From the NCBI GenBank assembly GCA_028694105.1, contig JAQUUC010000018.1, forward strand, positions 1-56,547: a stretch of DNA of 56,547 nt, given 5' to 3'. The notes under the pieces were generated by a model, which saw only the letters and a list, made by a program, of their open reading frames with translations, had not been told where the DNA came from and did no database searches. A program made the position numbers and the translations under genes. The DNA is from Hespellia sp. GTDB lineage: Bacteria > Bacillota > Clostridia > Lachnospirales > Lachnospiraceae. Shown one piece after another: positions 42,081-50,576 of this stretch (position 1 is the stretch's first letter; the number at the start of each line of letters is the position of its first letter).

Positions 42081-42104
42081 CTATATTGTTGCTAATTCAT
42101 TCAT
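42081..42104 (-). other. Seven-codon ORF (MNELATI) with ribosome binding site
   Basis: AAGGAG on the minus strand is followed nine bases later by an ATG and the codons for MNELATI, then TAG. It lies between the inverted repeat at 42119-42159 and the ppk1 promoter. It may be a leader peptide, a decayed gene start or chance. Confidence 0.25.
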
Positions 42105-42118
42105 ATAATCACACTCCT

Positions 42119-42159
42119 TAGGGAACTTTTCGTTTTGTTTTATTTATATAAGTTCCCTA
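42119..42159. repeat. Perfect 10-bp inverted repeat upstream of ppk1
   Basis: TAGGGAACTT (42119-42128) and AAGTTCCCTA (42150-42159) flank a 21-base AT-rich stretch. The spacing is about two helical turns plus, so a protein dimer site is as likely as an RNA stem. Confidence 0.5.
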
Positions 42160-42206
42160 TTTCATAACTAATAAAGAATATCAGCCATTTTGTACGCTAT
42201 GGCGAA

Positions 42207-42239
42207 AAAACAGCTGTCACTTCATGCGACAGCCGTTTT
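42207..42239 (-). terminator. Terminator of trxA
   Basis: AAAACGGCTGTC and GACAGCTGTTTT on the minus strand (42228-42239 with 42207-42218, one G-U) are followed by T residues, 15 bases after the trxA stop. Confidence 0.88.
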
Positions 42240-42254
42240 TCTTATTGGAATTCA

Positions 42255-42566
42255 TTATGCTTCTACTAATGCCTTAATCTCTGCTTTTGGAATAACACCG
42301 ACGGATCGCTTCACTTCTTTTCCGCCTTTGAATACCAAAAGTGTCGGAATGGAAAACACACGGTACTGCTGTGAAATCTCCGGTGACTCATCGGCATTGA
42401 TCTTTACAACCTGAAATGTATCCGATTCACTGGCAACCTCTTCCACAACCGGTCCCAGCATCTTGCAAGGTCCGCACCATGGTGCCCAGATATCCACCAA
42501 TACTGGAATCTCCGACTGCAATACTTCTTTTTCAAATTCATCTTGTTTAATATTTTTTACTTCCAT
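42255..42566 (-). CDS. trxA: Thioredoxin
   Basis: A 103-residue thioredoxin, full length for the family. The redox site is WCGPC (C31, C34), preceded by VDIWAP and followed by the cis-Pro region SIPTLLVF. It reduces protein disulphides with electrons from thioredoxin reductase, which is not in this window. The ATG at 42566 has AAAAGGAGG seven bases upstream; an upstream in-frame start lacks support. Its promoter is near consensus. Confidence 0.97.
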   Translation of the reverse strand: MEVKNIKQDEFEKEVLQSEIPVLVDIWAPWCGPCKMLGPVVEEVASESDTFQVVKINADESPEISQQYRVFSIPTLLVFKGGKEVKRSVGVIPKAEIKALVEA

Positions 42567-42652
42567 TATATATCCTCCTTTTATCTGTTTATTCTGTTCC
42601 TTTTTCTGTTCATTCATTCTTGTAATGTGTTATAAATCATTTCTTTAATTAG

Positions 42653-42681
42653 ATTGTACGCAATTTAATTGTAATTGTCAA
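42653..42681 (-). promoter_or_regulatory. Promoter of trxA
   Basis: TTGACA (42676-42681), 17 bases and TACAAT (42653-42658) on the minus strand; leader of about 80 bases. It lies 24 bases from the first TTGAACTTTT repeat of the divergent gene. Confidence 0.8.
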
Positions 42682-42704
42682 GGCTTTTATTCGCCCATTT
42701 GAAA

Positions 42705-42831
42705 TTGAACTTTTCTCAATTGCTATCTTGAACTTTCTTTTCTGCGCATTTTTCATTTGAACTTTTTGTTCTTTTGTGGTATAATCCATATATTAATTTG
42801 AACTTTTCAAAAATAAACTTGAACTTTTCAA
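42705..42831 (+). repeat. Five TTGAACTTT operator-like repeats before the HTH-aminotransferase gene
   Basis: TTGAACTTT starts at 42705, 42728, 42757, 42798 and 42819. The third copy contains the -35 box. The fourth and fifth extend to TTGAACTTTTCAA, an inverted repeat of TTGAA around CTT, and are 21 bases (two turns) apart, downstream of the likely transcription start. The layout fits autorepression by the gene's own XRE domain. Confidence 0.75.
42757..42785 (+). promoter_or_regulatory. Promoter of the HTH-aminotransferase gene
   Basis: TTGAAC (42757-42762), 17 bases and TATAAT (42780-42785), with a leader of about 70 bases to the ATG at 42863. Confidence 0.8.
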
Positions 42832-42862
42832 AAACCTGATTTTTTCAAAAAGGAGGCAGCTC

Positions 42863-44371
42863 ATGTCTAAGGAATCATTTGCATATCGTTTAAAAAGCAC
42901 AATGGAAAAGCAGGAACTTAAACAGGTCGATATTGTACGCGCTGCAGAACAATGTGGTGTGAAACTCGGCAAAAGTCATATCAGCCAGTATGTCAGTGGC
43001 AAAGCCACTCCACGAGCCGATATTCTTCATTTTCTTGCAGACACCCTGCAGGTGGAGGCAGCATGGTTAACTGGAATCGATGAACCGGATGCTCCCGCTA
43101 TAATTGATGATACACCCCAACAACAAATCAATACCCCAGTTTCAGGAGGAACAAATATGCGCGAATTTAAAAAATCAACCAAATTAGATAATGTATTATA
43201 TGATGTACGTGGACCGGTCGTGGAAGAAGCCGCTCGAATGGAAGATTTGGGAACCCGTATTCTAAAATTGAACATTGGTAACCCTGCTCCGTTTGGTTTT
43301 GTCACACCGGATGAAGTCGTATACGATATGAGCAAACAGCTCACAGAATGCGAAGGATATTCTGCAGCCAAAGGACTTTTTTCCGCACGCAAGGCAATCA
43401 TGCAGTATGCACAGGTTAAGAATCTGCCCAATGTGGCCATCGATGATATTTACACCGGAAACGGTGTCAGCGAACTGATCAATTTAAGCATGTCCGCACT
43501 GCTCGACGATGGAGATGAGATTCTGATTCCATCACCTGATTATCCACTGTGGACTGCATGTGCAACGCTTGCAGGCGGAACTCCGGTCCACTACATCTGT
43601 GATGAACAGTCTGAATGGTATCCGGATATGGCTGACATTGAGAAAAAGATTACAGACCGCACAAAGGCCCTCGTTATCATTAACCCGAACAACCCGACCG
43701 GAGCTCTCTATCCAAGAGAGGTCCTTCAGCAGATTGTTGAGATTGCAAGAAGACATCAGCTCATCATCTTCTCCGATGAAATCTATGACCGCCTTGTCAT
43801 GGATGGTGAGGAGCATGTATCGATTGCATCACTTGCACCGGACCTCTTTTGCGTCACCTTCAGCGGTTTGTCAAAATCGCACATGATTGCAGGTTATCGT
43901 ATCGGCTGGATGGTGCTCAGCGGCAACAAACGCATTGCGAAGGATTACATGGAAGGACTCAATATGCTTTCTAACATGAGACTCTGTTCCAATGTTCCGG
44001 CGCAGTCTATCGTACAGACGGCACTCGGCGGACATCAGAGTGTCAAGGATTATATCATGCCGGGCGGACGTGTTTACGAACAGAGAGACTACATTTACAA
44101 AGCTTTAAATGACATTCCGGGAATCACTGCAGTAAAACCAAAAGCAGGCTTCTATATCTTCCCGAAAATGGATGTCAAAAAGTTCAACATCACCAATGAT
44201 GAGAATTTTGCATTAGATTTGTTAAGAGAGAAAAAAATTCTGATTGTGCATGGAAATGGATTTAACTGGAAGCAGCCGGATCATTTCCGAATTGTATATC
44301 TTCCACGTATTGAAGTATTAGAAAACGCTATGGTGAAGATGAAAGATTTCTTAAGCACCTACAGACAGTAA
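42863..44371 (+). CDS. XRE-type HTH fused to a class I aminotransferase
   Basis: A 502-residue fusion. Residues 1-75 are a Cro/CI HTH (LKQVDIVRAAEQ ... KSHISQYVSGKATPRAD) with a C-terminal helix as in LexA-like XRE proteins; residues 76-98 are a Gly/Pro/Thr linker. Residues 99-502 are a complete fold-type I aminotransferase close to alanine aminotransferase AlaA/YfbQ, with NPNNPTG (274-280), SDEIYDRL and the PLP lysine K338 in SGLSKSH. The fusion resembles MocR/GabR proteins in idea but uses a different DNA-binding domain. AAAGGAGG precedes the ATG. A second strong ribosome site inside the linker (43144-43149) would give the enzyme alone. It has its own promoter with five operator-like repeats. 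Confidence 0.92.
   Translation: MSKESFAYRLKSTMEKQELKQVDIVRAAEQCGVKLGKSHISQYVSGKATPRADILHFLADTLQVEAAWLTGIDEPDAPAIIDDTPQQQINTPVSGGTNMREFKKSTKLDNVLYDVRGPVVEEAARMEDLGTRILKLNIGNPAPFGFVTPDEVVYDMSKQLTECEGYSAAKGLFSARKAIMQYAQVKNLPNVAIDDIYTGNGVSELINLSMSALLDDGDEILIPSPDYPLWTACATLAGGTPVHYICDEQSEWYPDMADIEKKITDRTKALVIINPNNPTGALYPREVLQQIVEIARRHQLIIFSDEIYDRLVMDGEEHVSIASLAPDLFCVTFSGLSKSHMIAGYRIGWMVLSGNKRIAKDYMEGLNMLSNMRLCSNVPAQSIVQTALGGHQSVKDYIMPGGRVYEQRDYIYKALNDIPGITAVKPKAGFYIFPKMDVKKFNITNDENFALDLLREKKILIVHGNGFNWKQPDHFRIVYLPRIEVLENAMVKMKDFLSTYRQ
43144..43159 (+). promoter_or_regulatory. Internal ribosome binding site and start inside the fusion gene
   Basis: AGGAGG (43144-43149) is followed seven bases later by an in-frame ATG (43157-43159, codon 99). 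Translation from it would give a 404-residue aminotransferase without the HTH. The site lies exactly in the linker. Confidence 0.65.
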
Positions 44372-44376
44372 ATCAA

Positions 44377-44415
44377 TTTAGGTCGTAGTATTTTTTAAAA
44401 ATACTACGACCTAAA
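44377..44415. terminator. Shared terminator between the aminotransferase and glyA
   Basis: A long perfect inverted repeat with arms TTTAGGTCGTAGTATTTTT and its complement lies between the converging genes, five bases from one stop and four from the other. Arms begin or end in A/T runs, so it can work in both directions. Confidence 0.85.
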
Positions 44416-44418
44416 TTA

Positions 44419-45654
44419 TTAACAAAGTGGATATTTATCTGTAAGTACCTTTACCATCTCGCGTGCTTTTTCTACGCTGTTTTCATCTTTGATCACCATT
44501 GCAATAATCTCTGCAATCGCATCCATATCTTCTTCTACCATGCCACGGGTCGTCACTGCCGGTGTTCCAAGTCTGACACCGCTTGTAACGAACGGTGAAC
44601 GCGGATCGTTCGGAATCGTGTTCTTGTTACACGTTACATGTGCTTCATCAAGACGCTTCTCTAATTCTTTACCACTCACATCACTGTCTGTTAAATCAAC
44701 AAGCATCAAATGATTATCTGTCGTTCCGGATACGATCTTCACGCCACGATTCTGTAATCCCTCGCAAAGTGCCTTTGCATTCTTCACTACCTGCTGTTGA
44801 TATTCCTTGAACGCAGGCTGAAGTGCTTCCTTGAAGCAGACTGCTTTTCCTGCAATGACATGCATCAGAGGTCCACCCTGAACTCCAGGGAAAATTGCCT
44901 TGTTGAAATTGTATTTCTCATTCACTTCATTGCTGCACATAATCATGCCGCCACGTGGTCCGCGGAGAGTCTTATGCGTTGTCGTTGTTGTGACATGTGC
45001 ATATGGAATCGGGCTCGGATGAAGTCCGGCTGCGACAAGACCTGCGATATGTGCCATATCTACCATCAGTACTGCTCCAACCTCGTCTGCAATCTCTCGA
45101 AACTTTTTGAAATCAATCGTTCTGCAGTATGCGCTTGCTCCCGCAATGATTAATTTTGGTTTACACTCCAACGCGATTTCACGAACATTATCATAATCAA
45201 TCACGCCTTCATCGTTTACACCGTAAGAAGTAAAATCATAATATTTGCCGGACATATTCACCGGTGAACCATGTGTCAGATGTCCGCCGTGATCCAGACT
45301 CATTCCCATGACTTTATCACCGGGATTCAATACAGCAAATAAGACAGCCATATTAGCCTGTGCTCCGGAATGTGGCTGAACATTGACATATTCACAGCCA
45401 TATAATTCTTTTGCACGTTCTCTCGCCAAATCTTCCACAACATCTACGCACTGACATCCGCCATAATATCTCCTGCCCGGATATCCTTCTGCATACTTAT
45501 TCGTCAGTGGACTTCCCATCGCTGCCATAACCGCTTTGCTTACCCAGTTTTCAGAAGCAATTAATTCGATATGTGAGTTCTGTCTTGCCATCTCATCTTG
45601 TATTGCTGCTGCGATCTCCGGGTCTGCTTTTTGGATTTCTTCAAATTCGTACAT
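44419..45654 (-). CDS. glyA: Serine hydroxymethyltransferase
   Basis: A PLP enzyme converting serine and tetrahydrofolate to glycine and methylene-THF. It has 411 residues, the normal bacterial length. Typical regions are [14 protein letters not shown] near the start, [15 protein letters not shown], and the PLP lysine in [16 protein letters not shown]. The ATG at 45654 follows GGAGG by eight bases; upstream in-frame starts are not supported. The gene stands alone. I see no glycine or THF riboswitch in the 60 bases before it; TATAAT and the dyad GTGT/ACAC lie there. Confidence 0.97.
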   Translation of the reverse strand: MYEFEEIQKADPEIAAAIQDEMARQNSHIELIASENWVSKAVMAAMGSPLTNKYAEGYPGRRYYGGCQCVDVVEDLARERAKELYGCEYVNVQPHSGAQANMAVLFAVLNPGDKVMGMSLDHGGHLTHGSPVNMSGKYYDFTSYGVNDEGVIDYDNVREIALECKPKLIIAGASAYCRTIDFKKFREIADEVGAVLMVDMAHIAGLVAAGLHPSPIPYAHVTTTTTHKTLRGPRGGMIMCSNEVNEKYNFNKAIFPGVQGGPLMHVIAGKAVCFKEALQPAFKEYQQQVVKNAKALCEGLQNRGVKIVSGTTDNHLMLVDLTDSDVSGKELEKRLDEAHVTCNKNTIPNDPRSPFVTSGVRLGTPAVTTRGMVEEDMDAIAEIIAMVIKDENSVEKAREMVKVLTDKYPLC

Positions 45655-45714
45655 CTTTATCTCCTCCGTCTCATTCATCATAGTAACCACTCTGATGTGT
45701 TAAAGTACACTATA

Positions 45715-47433
45715 TTATATACTATTCTTTTTTGTTAATTTTACTCTGATTTTATTAAGAATACTGTCATCAAGCAGCATGCTCTTTTTCGTTGTGGTGA
45801 CCGCCTGAACTGTTGTTGCCGTGCTTCCGTCACTTAAATACGGTGTCGGATCAACTGCCACACCATTTTCTTCCACTTGGAAATGCAAATGATTACCGCT
45901 GGATTTACCAGTCGTACCGGATAATCCAATCTGCTGTCCCTTCTCGACCGTTTGTCCAGCTGCGACATAAATTTCAGAATGATGCATATATTTCGTCACT
46001 AATCCATTTCCGTGATCAATTACTATCCAGTTTCCAGCAGACTCACTCCATCCTGCTTCCACAACCGTACCGGCCGCTGCTGCATAGGTTGGAATATTCT
46101 CATTACCGGTTCCAAGGTCAATTCCTTTATGAAATGAATTATCATATGTCCGATATCCGAATCCACTTGTGAGTGATGCTCCCGGACAAGGATTTGAAAA
46201 TGTACCAATCATATCGCTGAAATCCTGCAGTGTCATCTTATCTAATCTATAGAGATCATAGTATTCCATCTGTTGAATCAAATTCTGGCCATAAGTAATA
46301 GATGTTGCCCATCTGCCGCCAATCTGCATGGCAAATGTATTCGCGTCGGTAACACCCTCTGTCAGATCACCATAAACATGCTGCAGAAGCTGTGTGCGAT
46401 CCGCAATACATTCGGTATATGTATGATATGCTCTGAATCCGGCTGTGATTGTATAGTTCTCACCGGAGCTTGTCTGCTCCCCGGTCTTCATGTTAACACT
46501 GCCGGCGGTTCCGGTTCCCTTAATTCCAAATAAGTTGCAATACTGATATGCAAGGTATGATAAGCCCTGCCCGTTTGCTCCGCCGTCACCATATTTGCCA
46601 AATCCGGATTCCTGAATAATCTGGGCAATCGTAACGGATGCCGGATAACCGGTCTCATCCTGGCACTTTAATGCACCTATAATCATCTCCTGTGTGATGA
46701 ACTTTGGAAGTCCTTCGATCGGAACTGCCTCATTATATGTAATCTTCTCACTTCTGGAAATAAATGCTTCCGAAGGATTATAATCTTTCTGTTCATATAC
46801 TGCATCTGCGCTAAAATCGTCAACGGTCGTGCTGCTGTCTGCAGCCGCATCTACTTCTGCATCCTCTTTCGGTGTCGTTGGCGCCTCCGGTGTCACTGGC
46901 GTCTCGGTTCCTTCTTCTGGTGTCTCAGGTGTCTCAGGCGTCTCAGGTGTCGGTGCCTCCGGCGTCTCGGTTCCTTCTTCCGGCGTCTCAGGTCCTTCTT
47001 CCGGTGTCTCCGGTGTCGGTGTCTCAGGCGTCCCGGTTCCTTCTTCCGGCGTCTCAGGTCCTTCTCCCGGAGTCTCCGGTGTCGGTGTCTCAGGCGTCTC
47101 AGGTCCCTCTCCCGGCGTCTCGGTTCCTTCTTCCGGCGTCTCAGGTCCCTCTTCCGGTATATCTTCTGTGTTCCCCGCATTTTCCGCATCGATTACTGCC
47201 TGTGCGTCTTTCATCTGCTGCGCCAGCTCCGGATCTTCTGATTCCAGCTGTTCCTGTTCTTCTACCGACAATTCATTCCAGAGTTTTCCGGAATTTTCGA
47301 TTTCCATGGCGAATTCCGTTTTTTCTGTCAGTCCGCTTACCGGCTGAACATTCTCACACAGCATCATCGTGGTCAGTCCTGCCACCGATGCAATCTGAAT
47401 TCCCTTGATCAGTTTTTTTGTTGTCTTTTTCAA
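45715..47433 (-). CDS. Secreted peptidoglycan hydrolase: glucosaminidase plus M23 peptidase
   Basis: A two-enzyme cell wall protein. I start at the TTG at 47433 (572 residues), because AGGAG lies nine to twelve bases upstream and a signal peptide (KKTTKKLIKGIQIASVAGL) follows directly; a GTG at 47481 overlapping the lepB stop is the alternative. An acidic stretch leads to a Pro/Glu/Thr repeat region (about residues 93-188). Residues 240-405 are a GH73-like glucosaminidase with the catalytic Glu in IIQESGFGKYG. Residues 420-535 are a LytM/M23 peptidase with HKGIDLG (H435, D439) and HLHF (H515, H517) as zinc ligands. It should cut both glycan and peptide bonds. It directly follows signal peptidase. 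Confidence 0.9.
   Translation of the reverse strand: MKKTTKKLIKGIQIASVAGLTTMMLCENVQPVSGLTEKTEFAMEIENSGKLWNELSVEEQEQLESEDPELAQQMKDAQAVIDAENAGNTEDIPEEGPETPEEGTETPGEGPETPETPTPETPGEGPETPEEGTGTPETPTPETPEEGPETPEEGTETPEAPTPETPETPETPEEGTETPVTPEAPTTPKEDAEVDAAADSSTTVDDFSADAVYEQKDYNPSEAFISRSEKITYNEAVPIEGLPKFITQEMIIGALKCQDETGYPASVTIAQIIQESGFGKYGDGGANGQGLSYLAYQYCNLFGIKGTGTAGSVNMKTGEQTSSGENYTITAGFRAYHTYTECIADRTQLLQHVYGDLTEGVTDANTFAMQIGGRWATSITYGQNLIQQMEYYDLYRLDKMTLQDFSDMIGTFSNPCPGASLTSGFGYRTYDNSFHKGIDLGTGNENIPTYAAAAGTVVEAGWSESAGNWIVIDHGNGLVTKYMHHSEIYVAAGQTVEKGQQIGLSGTTGKSSGNHLHFQVEENGVAVDPTPYLSDGSTATTVQAVTTTKKSMLLDDSILNKIRVKLTKKNSI
46870..47157 (-). repeat. Pro-Glu-Thr repeat region in the hydrolase gene
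   Basis: About 96 codons built from ETPEEG, GPETPEEG and PETPTPETP units, arranged as imperfect blocks of about 20-28 residues. This is a typical wall-spanning spacer, and the DNA repeats make copy number changes likely. Confidence 0.85.
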
Positions 47434-47477
47434 AATAGTTTCCTCTCCTTCTGCCTGCTCCTTAAAAAAATGTCTTG

Positions 47478-48095
47478 TCACAACCGAAATACTGCCATTA
47501 CTTTTCCTGTAATCTGTTCTTCTTCTATTAGTCCAAAATCTCTGGAATCATACGAGTCTCCCCGCTGATCCCCCATCACAAAATAGCTGTTCTGTCCGAT
47601 ATCTATTGGATATGTCAGCGTCTTCTTTTTCAGTGTCTTTTCGAAAATATAAGGCTCATCCAATGGCATTGCATTAATCAGAACTGTTCCGGACCCTTCG
47701 TCGATATCAATTTCCTCTCCCGGCATTCCAATGATTCTTTTTACTAACAATTGATCACTTTGCCTGAAAAGTATAACATCCTTCACATCATAAGCGCGAG
47801 CCAGCCGGTTATAAAAAATCAGATCTCCATCCTGAAAAGTCGGACTCATGGAACTGCCATGTACAATTGCAATTCCAAATATTACACCCGCCAGCAAATA
47901 AACAACAGCTGCCGTAACTCCAAGACATAACAGTGTTTTCTTCCATTCCGTCTTTCTCTGGACTTTGTCTTTTCGTTTGAAAAGAATCTCTTCCGGAAGG
48001 CGCGTCTCTTTTTTTGTGTTCTCAGCTGATTCTTCATTACGGTTCTTTTTTAAGTGATTGAATTGCTGAGATAATCTTTCCTTTATATTCATCAT
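47478..48095 (-). CDS. lepB: Signal peptidase I
   Basis: A membrane serine protease that removes signal peptides on the outer face of the membrane. With the ATG at 48095 it has 205 residues: a charged cytoplasmic part, one membrane segment (about 53-77), the catalytic Ser (S82 in GSSMSPTF) and the general base Lys (K119 in LVKRIIGMPGE), then the GDSYDSRDFG box. The start is uncertain: no strong ribosome site is near, and the frame is open to 48203; Met-Met at 48095/48092 overlaps the preceding gene. It is followed by, and may have evolved with, the secreted hydrolase. Confidence 0.9.
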   Translation of the reverse strand: MMNIKERLSQQFNHLKKNRNEESAENTKKETRLPEEILFKRKDKVQRKTEWKKTLLCLGVTAAVVYLLAGVIFGIAIVHGSSMSPTFQDGDLIFYNRLARAYDVKDVILFRQSDQLLVKRIIGMPGEEIDIDEGSGTVLINAMPLDEPYIFEKTLKKKTLTYPIDIGQNSYFVMGDQRGDSYDSRDFGLIEEEQITGKVMAVFRL

Positions 48096-48426
48096 AAATC
48101 TGATACATTTCTTCTTTCTTGCCTGAGATTGAATCCGTTTCTTTAAAATACCGAAATTCATCCTGTAAAGTTTTAAGCTGGGTCTGCAATTCTTGTTTTG
48201 CAACTTTCTCCTCGGCTGATTCTTTTAAAAGCTGTTCAATCTGCTTTTGCTGTTTTTCATTGGATTTCTGGAGGTTTAGAAAAATATCCTGATACATTTT
48301 GTTAACTGCCTCAAAATGCTCCAGTACATTCTCCTGATTCACACCGCCTATCAGCTGCGTCTTAAACTGCATCTGCTCCAGATATTGTGAAATCTGCTCT
48401 AGTCCGGGTATCTCATTCATCTTCAT
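48037..48426 (-). CDS. Small coiled-coil protein, DivIVA-like N terminus
   Basis: A 129-residue cytoplasmic protein of unknown function. Residues 20-50 read FKTQLIGGVNQENVLEHFEAVNKMYQ, which follows the DivIVA pattern of F-x5-G-x-[DN]-x-x-x-V, a helix and Tyr; residues 50-100 are a Glu/Lys/Gln-rich coiled coil. I infer a septum or pole scaffold-like protein because the operon continues with signal peptidase and a peptidoglycan hydrolase. The ATG at 48426 has AGGAG six bases upstream. Its end overlaps lepB by about 59 bases. Confidence 0.7.
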   Translation of the reverse strand: MKMNEIPGLEQISQYLEQMQFKTQLIGGVNQENVLEHFEAVNKMYQDIFLNLQKSNEKQQKQIEQLLKESAEEKVAKQELQTQLKTLQDEFRYFKETDSISGKKEEMYQIYDEYKGKIISAIQSLKKEP

Positions 48427-48468
48427 ATGCATCTCCTGACAACATTGCTATACTACATACATATTAAT

Positions 48469-48497
48469 ATATTACTCCTTTTGCTTCCATATTTCAA
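48469..48497 (-). promoter_or_regulatory. Promoter of the coiled-coil/lepB/hydrolase operon
   Basis: TTGAAA (48492-48497), 17 bases and TAATAT (48469-48474) on the minus strand, about 40 bases before the start. Confidence 0.65.
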
Positions 48498-48539
48498 GAG
48501 GTGGCCCCCGTCATTTTCACCATAATACATTTTATCACA

Positions 48540-48573
48540 AGAAGAGGCGGCTTCCTTCGAAACCACCTCTTCT
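48540..48573 (-). terminator. Terminator-like hairpin after trpA
   Basis: A 15-position stem (48559-48573 with 48540-48554, some G-U) with a 4-base loop lies eight bases after the trpA stop. No clear T run follows, so it may be a processing or stability stem. Confidence 0.6.
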
Positions 48574-48580
48574 GTTCATT

Positions 48581-49354
48581 CTATGATCGAATTGCATCCT
48601 TCATCGACTTTACATACTCTTTTACATATGGCACACATTTCTTCCCATGCTGTGCGCAGAGCTTCACAATCGCGGAGCCCACAATCACGCCGTCTGCATA
48701 CTGTGCCATCGTCTTTGCCTGCTCCGGTGTCGAGATACCAAAACCGATTGCACACGGGATATCACGCACTTCCTTCACTTTTTTCACCATTGCACCCACA
48801 TTCGTTGTGATTCCGCTTCGCACGCCTGTTACCCCGAGGGAAGAGACGCAGTACACAAATCCTGAGGCTTCCTTTGCAATCATCGCGATGCGTTCCTCGG
48901 ACGTCGGTGCGATCAGGGAAATCAGAGCAACCTCATACTGCCTGCACAGTGGATCAAACTCCTCTTTTTCTTCATATGGAAGGTCCGGCAGAATGATTCC
49001 ATCCATCCCCAGCTCAGCTGCCCTCTTGATAAACCGCTCTGAGCCATAAGAAAAGACCACATTTGCATACGTCATAAATACCATGGGAATCTGTGTGTTC
49101 GCACGAATCCGCTGTACCATATCAAAAATCTTATCTGTCGTCACACCTCCGGCTAATGCACGCACATTTGCGCCCTGAATGACCGGGCCCTCCGCTGTCG
49201 GATCAGAAAATGGAATTCCAAGTTCAATCAGGTCTGCCCCCGCTTCCTTCATCGCATACACCGCCTGTTCTGTCGTCTCTAAATCCGGGTCCCCACAGGT
49301 AATAAAAGGGATAAATGCTTTTCCATTTTTAAACGCTGATTTTATTTTATTCAT
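48581..49354 (-). CDS. trpA: Tryptophan synthase alpha chain
   Basis: It splits indole-3-glycerol phosphate to indole, which passes by a tunnel to TrpB. The 257-residue TIM barrel carries the catalytic acids in [19 protein letters not shown] and the phosphate-binding loop near GFGISTPEQ and [11 protein letters not shown]. The ATG at 49354 is preceded by GGGGAGG and lies eight bases inside the end of trpB, so the two are coupled. Last gene of the operon. Confidence 0.97.
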   Translation of the reverse strand: MNKIKSAFKNGKAFIPFITCGDPDLETTEQAVYAMKEAGADLIELGIPFSDPTAEGPVIQGANVRALAGGVTTDKIFDMVQRIRANTQIPMVFMTYANVVFSYGSERFIKRAAELGMDGIILPDLPYEEKEEFDPLCRQYEVALISLIAPTSEERIAMIAKEASGFVYCVSSLGVTGVRSGITTNVGAMVKKVKEVRDIPCAIGFGISTPEQAKTMAQYADGVIVGSAIVKLCAQHGKKCVPYVKEYVKSMKDAIRS

Positions 49355-50531
49355 GTATATCCTCCCCTCTGTAGCGGGCAATCGCTGCACAGTCCTTATC
49401 TCCACGTCCTGAAATCGTAATAATGATTACTTGCTCCTTTGCCATTGTCGGTGCTAACTTCATAGCATAGGAAATCGCATGCGCACTCTCAATCGCCGGA
49501 ATGATTCCTTCGATTCTTGAGAGATACTCAAATGCGTCCACCGCCTCATCGTCCGTGACCGGTACATACTGTGCTCTGCCGGTATCATACAGCATCGCGT
49601 GCTCCGGTCCGATTCCCGGATAATCCAATCCTGCGGAAATGGAATACACCGGGGCAATCTGTCCGAATTCGTCCTGACAGAAATAGCTCTTCATCCCGTG
49701 GAAAATACCTTCGCGGCCAGTTGCAATCGTAGCCGCCGTCTCCGCTGTATTCACGCCGCGCCCTGCCGCCTCACATCCAATCAGCTGCACTTCTTTATCT
49801 TCAATAAAATGATAGAAGGAACCGATCGCGTTAGAGCCACCGCCGACGCAGGCAAGCACCGCATCCGGAAGCTTTCCTTCCGCCGCCAGACACTGCTGCT
49901 TCATTTCTTTGGAGATCACTGCCTGAAAATCTCTTACAATCGTTGGAAATGGATGTGGTCCCATAGTGGAACCAATCACATAATGTGTATCTGCCACACG
50001 GGAGGTCCACTCTCTCATCGCCTCAGACACAGCATCCTTTAAGGTAGCTGTTCCACTCGTCACTGCATGGACCTTCGCTCCGAGAAGACGCATGCGGTAT
50101 ACATTCAGTGCCTGACGCTCCGTATCCTCTTTCCCCATGAACACTTCACATTCCAGTCCCATCAGTGCCGCTGCGGTCGCTGTTGCTACGCCGTGCTGTC
50201 CGGCACCGGTCTCAGCGATAACTCTGGTCTTGCCCATCTTCTTCGCAAGCAGTACCTGTCCCAGTACATTGTTGATTTTATGCGCACCGGTATGATTCAA
50301 ATCCTCACGCTTCAAATATATTTTCGCTCCTCCAAGATCCTTTGTCATATGATCCGCATAATATAATCTTGATGGTCTCCCCGCATAATTGTTTAATAAA
50401 TCAGTAAGCTCTGCATTAAATTCCGGATCATTTTTATAATGTTCGTAAGCTTCCTCCAGCTCAATAACTGCATTCATCAGCGTCTCCGGCATGTATTGCC
50501 CGCCGTGCACGCCAAAACGTCCTTTGCTCAT
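49347..50531 (-). CDS. trpB: Tryptophan synthase beta chain
   Basis: A 394-residue PLP enzyme joining indole and serine to tryptophan. The PLP lysine is in HTGAHKINN, the phosphate cradle in [10 protein letters not shown], and the N-terminal [16 protein letters not shown] is typical of TrpB1. The ATG at 50531 has AAAAGGAGG seven to eight bases upstream. It follows trpF by 45 bases. Confidence 0.98.
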   Translation of the reverse strand: MSKGRFGVHGGQYMPETLMNAVIELEEAYEHYKNDPEFNAELTDLLNNYAGRPSRLYYADHMTKDLGGAKIYLKREDLNHTGAHKINNVLGQVLLAKKMGKTRVIAETGAGQHGVATATAAALMGLECEVFMGKEDTERQALNVYRMRLLGAKVHAVTSGTATLKDAVSEAMREWTSRVADTHYVIGSTMGPHPFPTIVRDFQAVISKEMKQQCLAAEGKLPDAVLACVGGGSNAIGSFYHFIEDKEVQLIGCEAAGRGVNTAETAATIATGREGIFHGMKSYFCQDEFGQIAPVYSISAGLDYPGIGPEHAMLYDTGRAQYVPVTDDEAVDAFEYLSRIEGIIPAIESAHAISYAMKLAPTMAKEQVIIITISGRGDKDCAAIARYRGEDIHE

Positions 50532-50576
50532 ATTGTTATCCTCCTTTTGTGAGATTCTCTTCATTTCCAATGAATA

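Noticed and set aside
42705-42831. CRISPR-like repeats (TTGAACTTT)
   Set aside because: Units are too short and spacing is irregular (23, 29, 41, 21); placement around a promoter fits operators.
42863-43156. Separate XRE gene ahead of the aminotransferase
   Set aside because: The frame is open without a stop from the HTH through the linker to the enzyme, so it is one fusion gene with an internal start.
45655-45714. Glycine or THF riboswitch before glyA
   Set aside because: Only 60 bases are available and no conserved elements are visible.
46829-47347. Plus-strand ORF of 172 residues rich in SGVSGVSG, and the overlapping 178-residue frame
   Set aside because: It is the complement of the Pro-Glu-Thr repeat coding region of the hydrolase; no ribosome site or promoter, and repeat DNA keeps several frames open.
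47478-48203. Signal peptidase extended to 241 residues
   Set aside because: The first 36 residues lie inside the preceding coiled-coil gene and resemble no signal peptidase; I use the Met at 48095 but keep the start uncertain.
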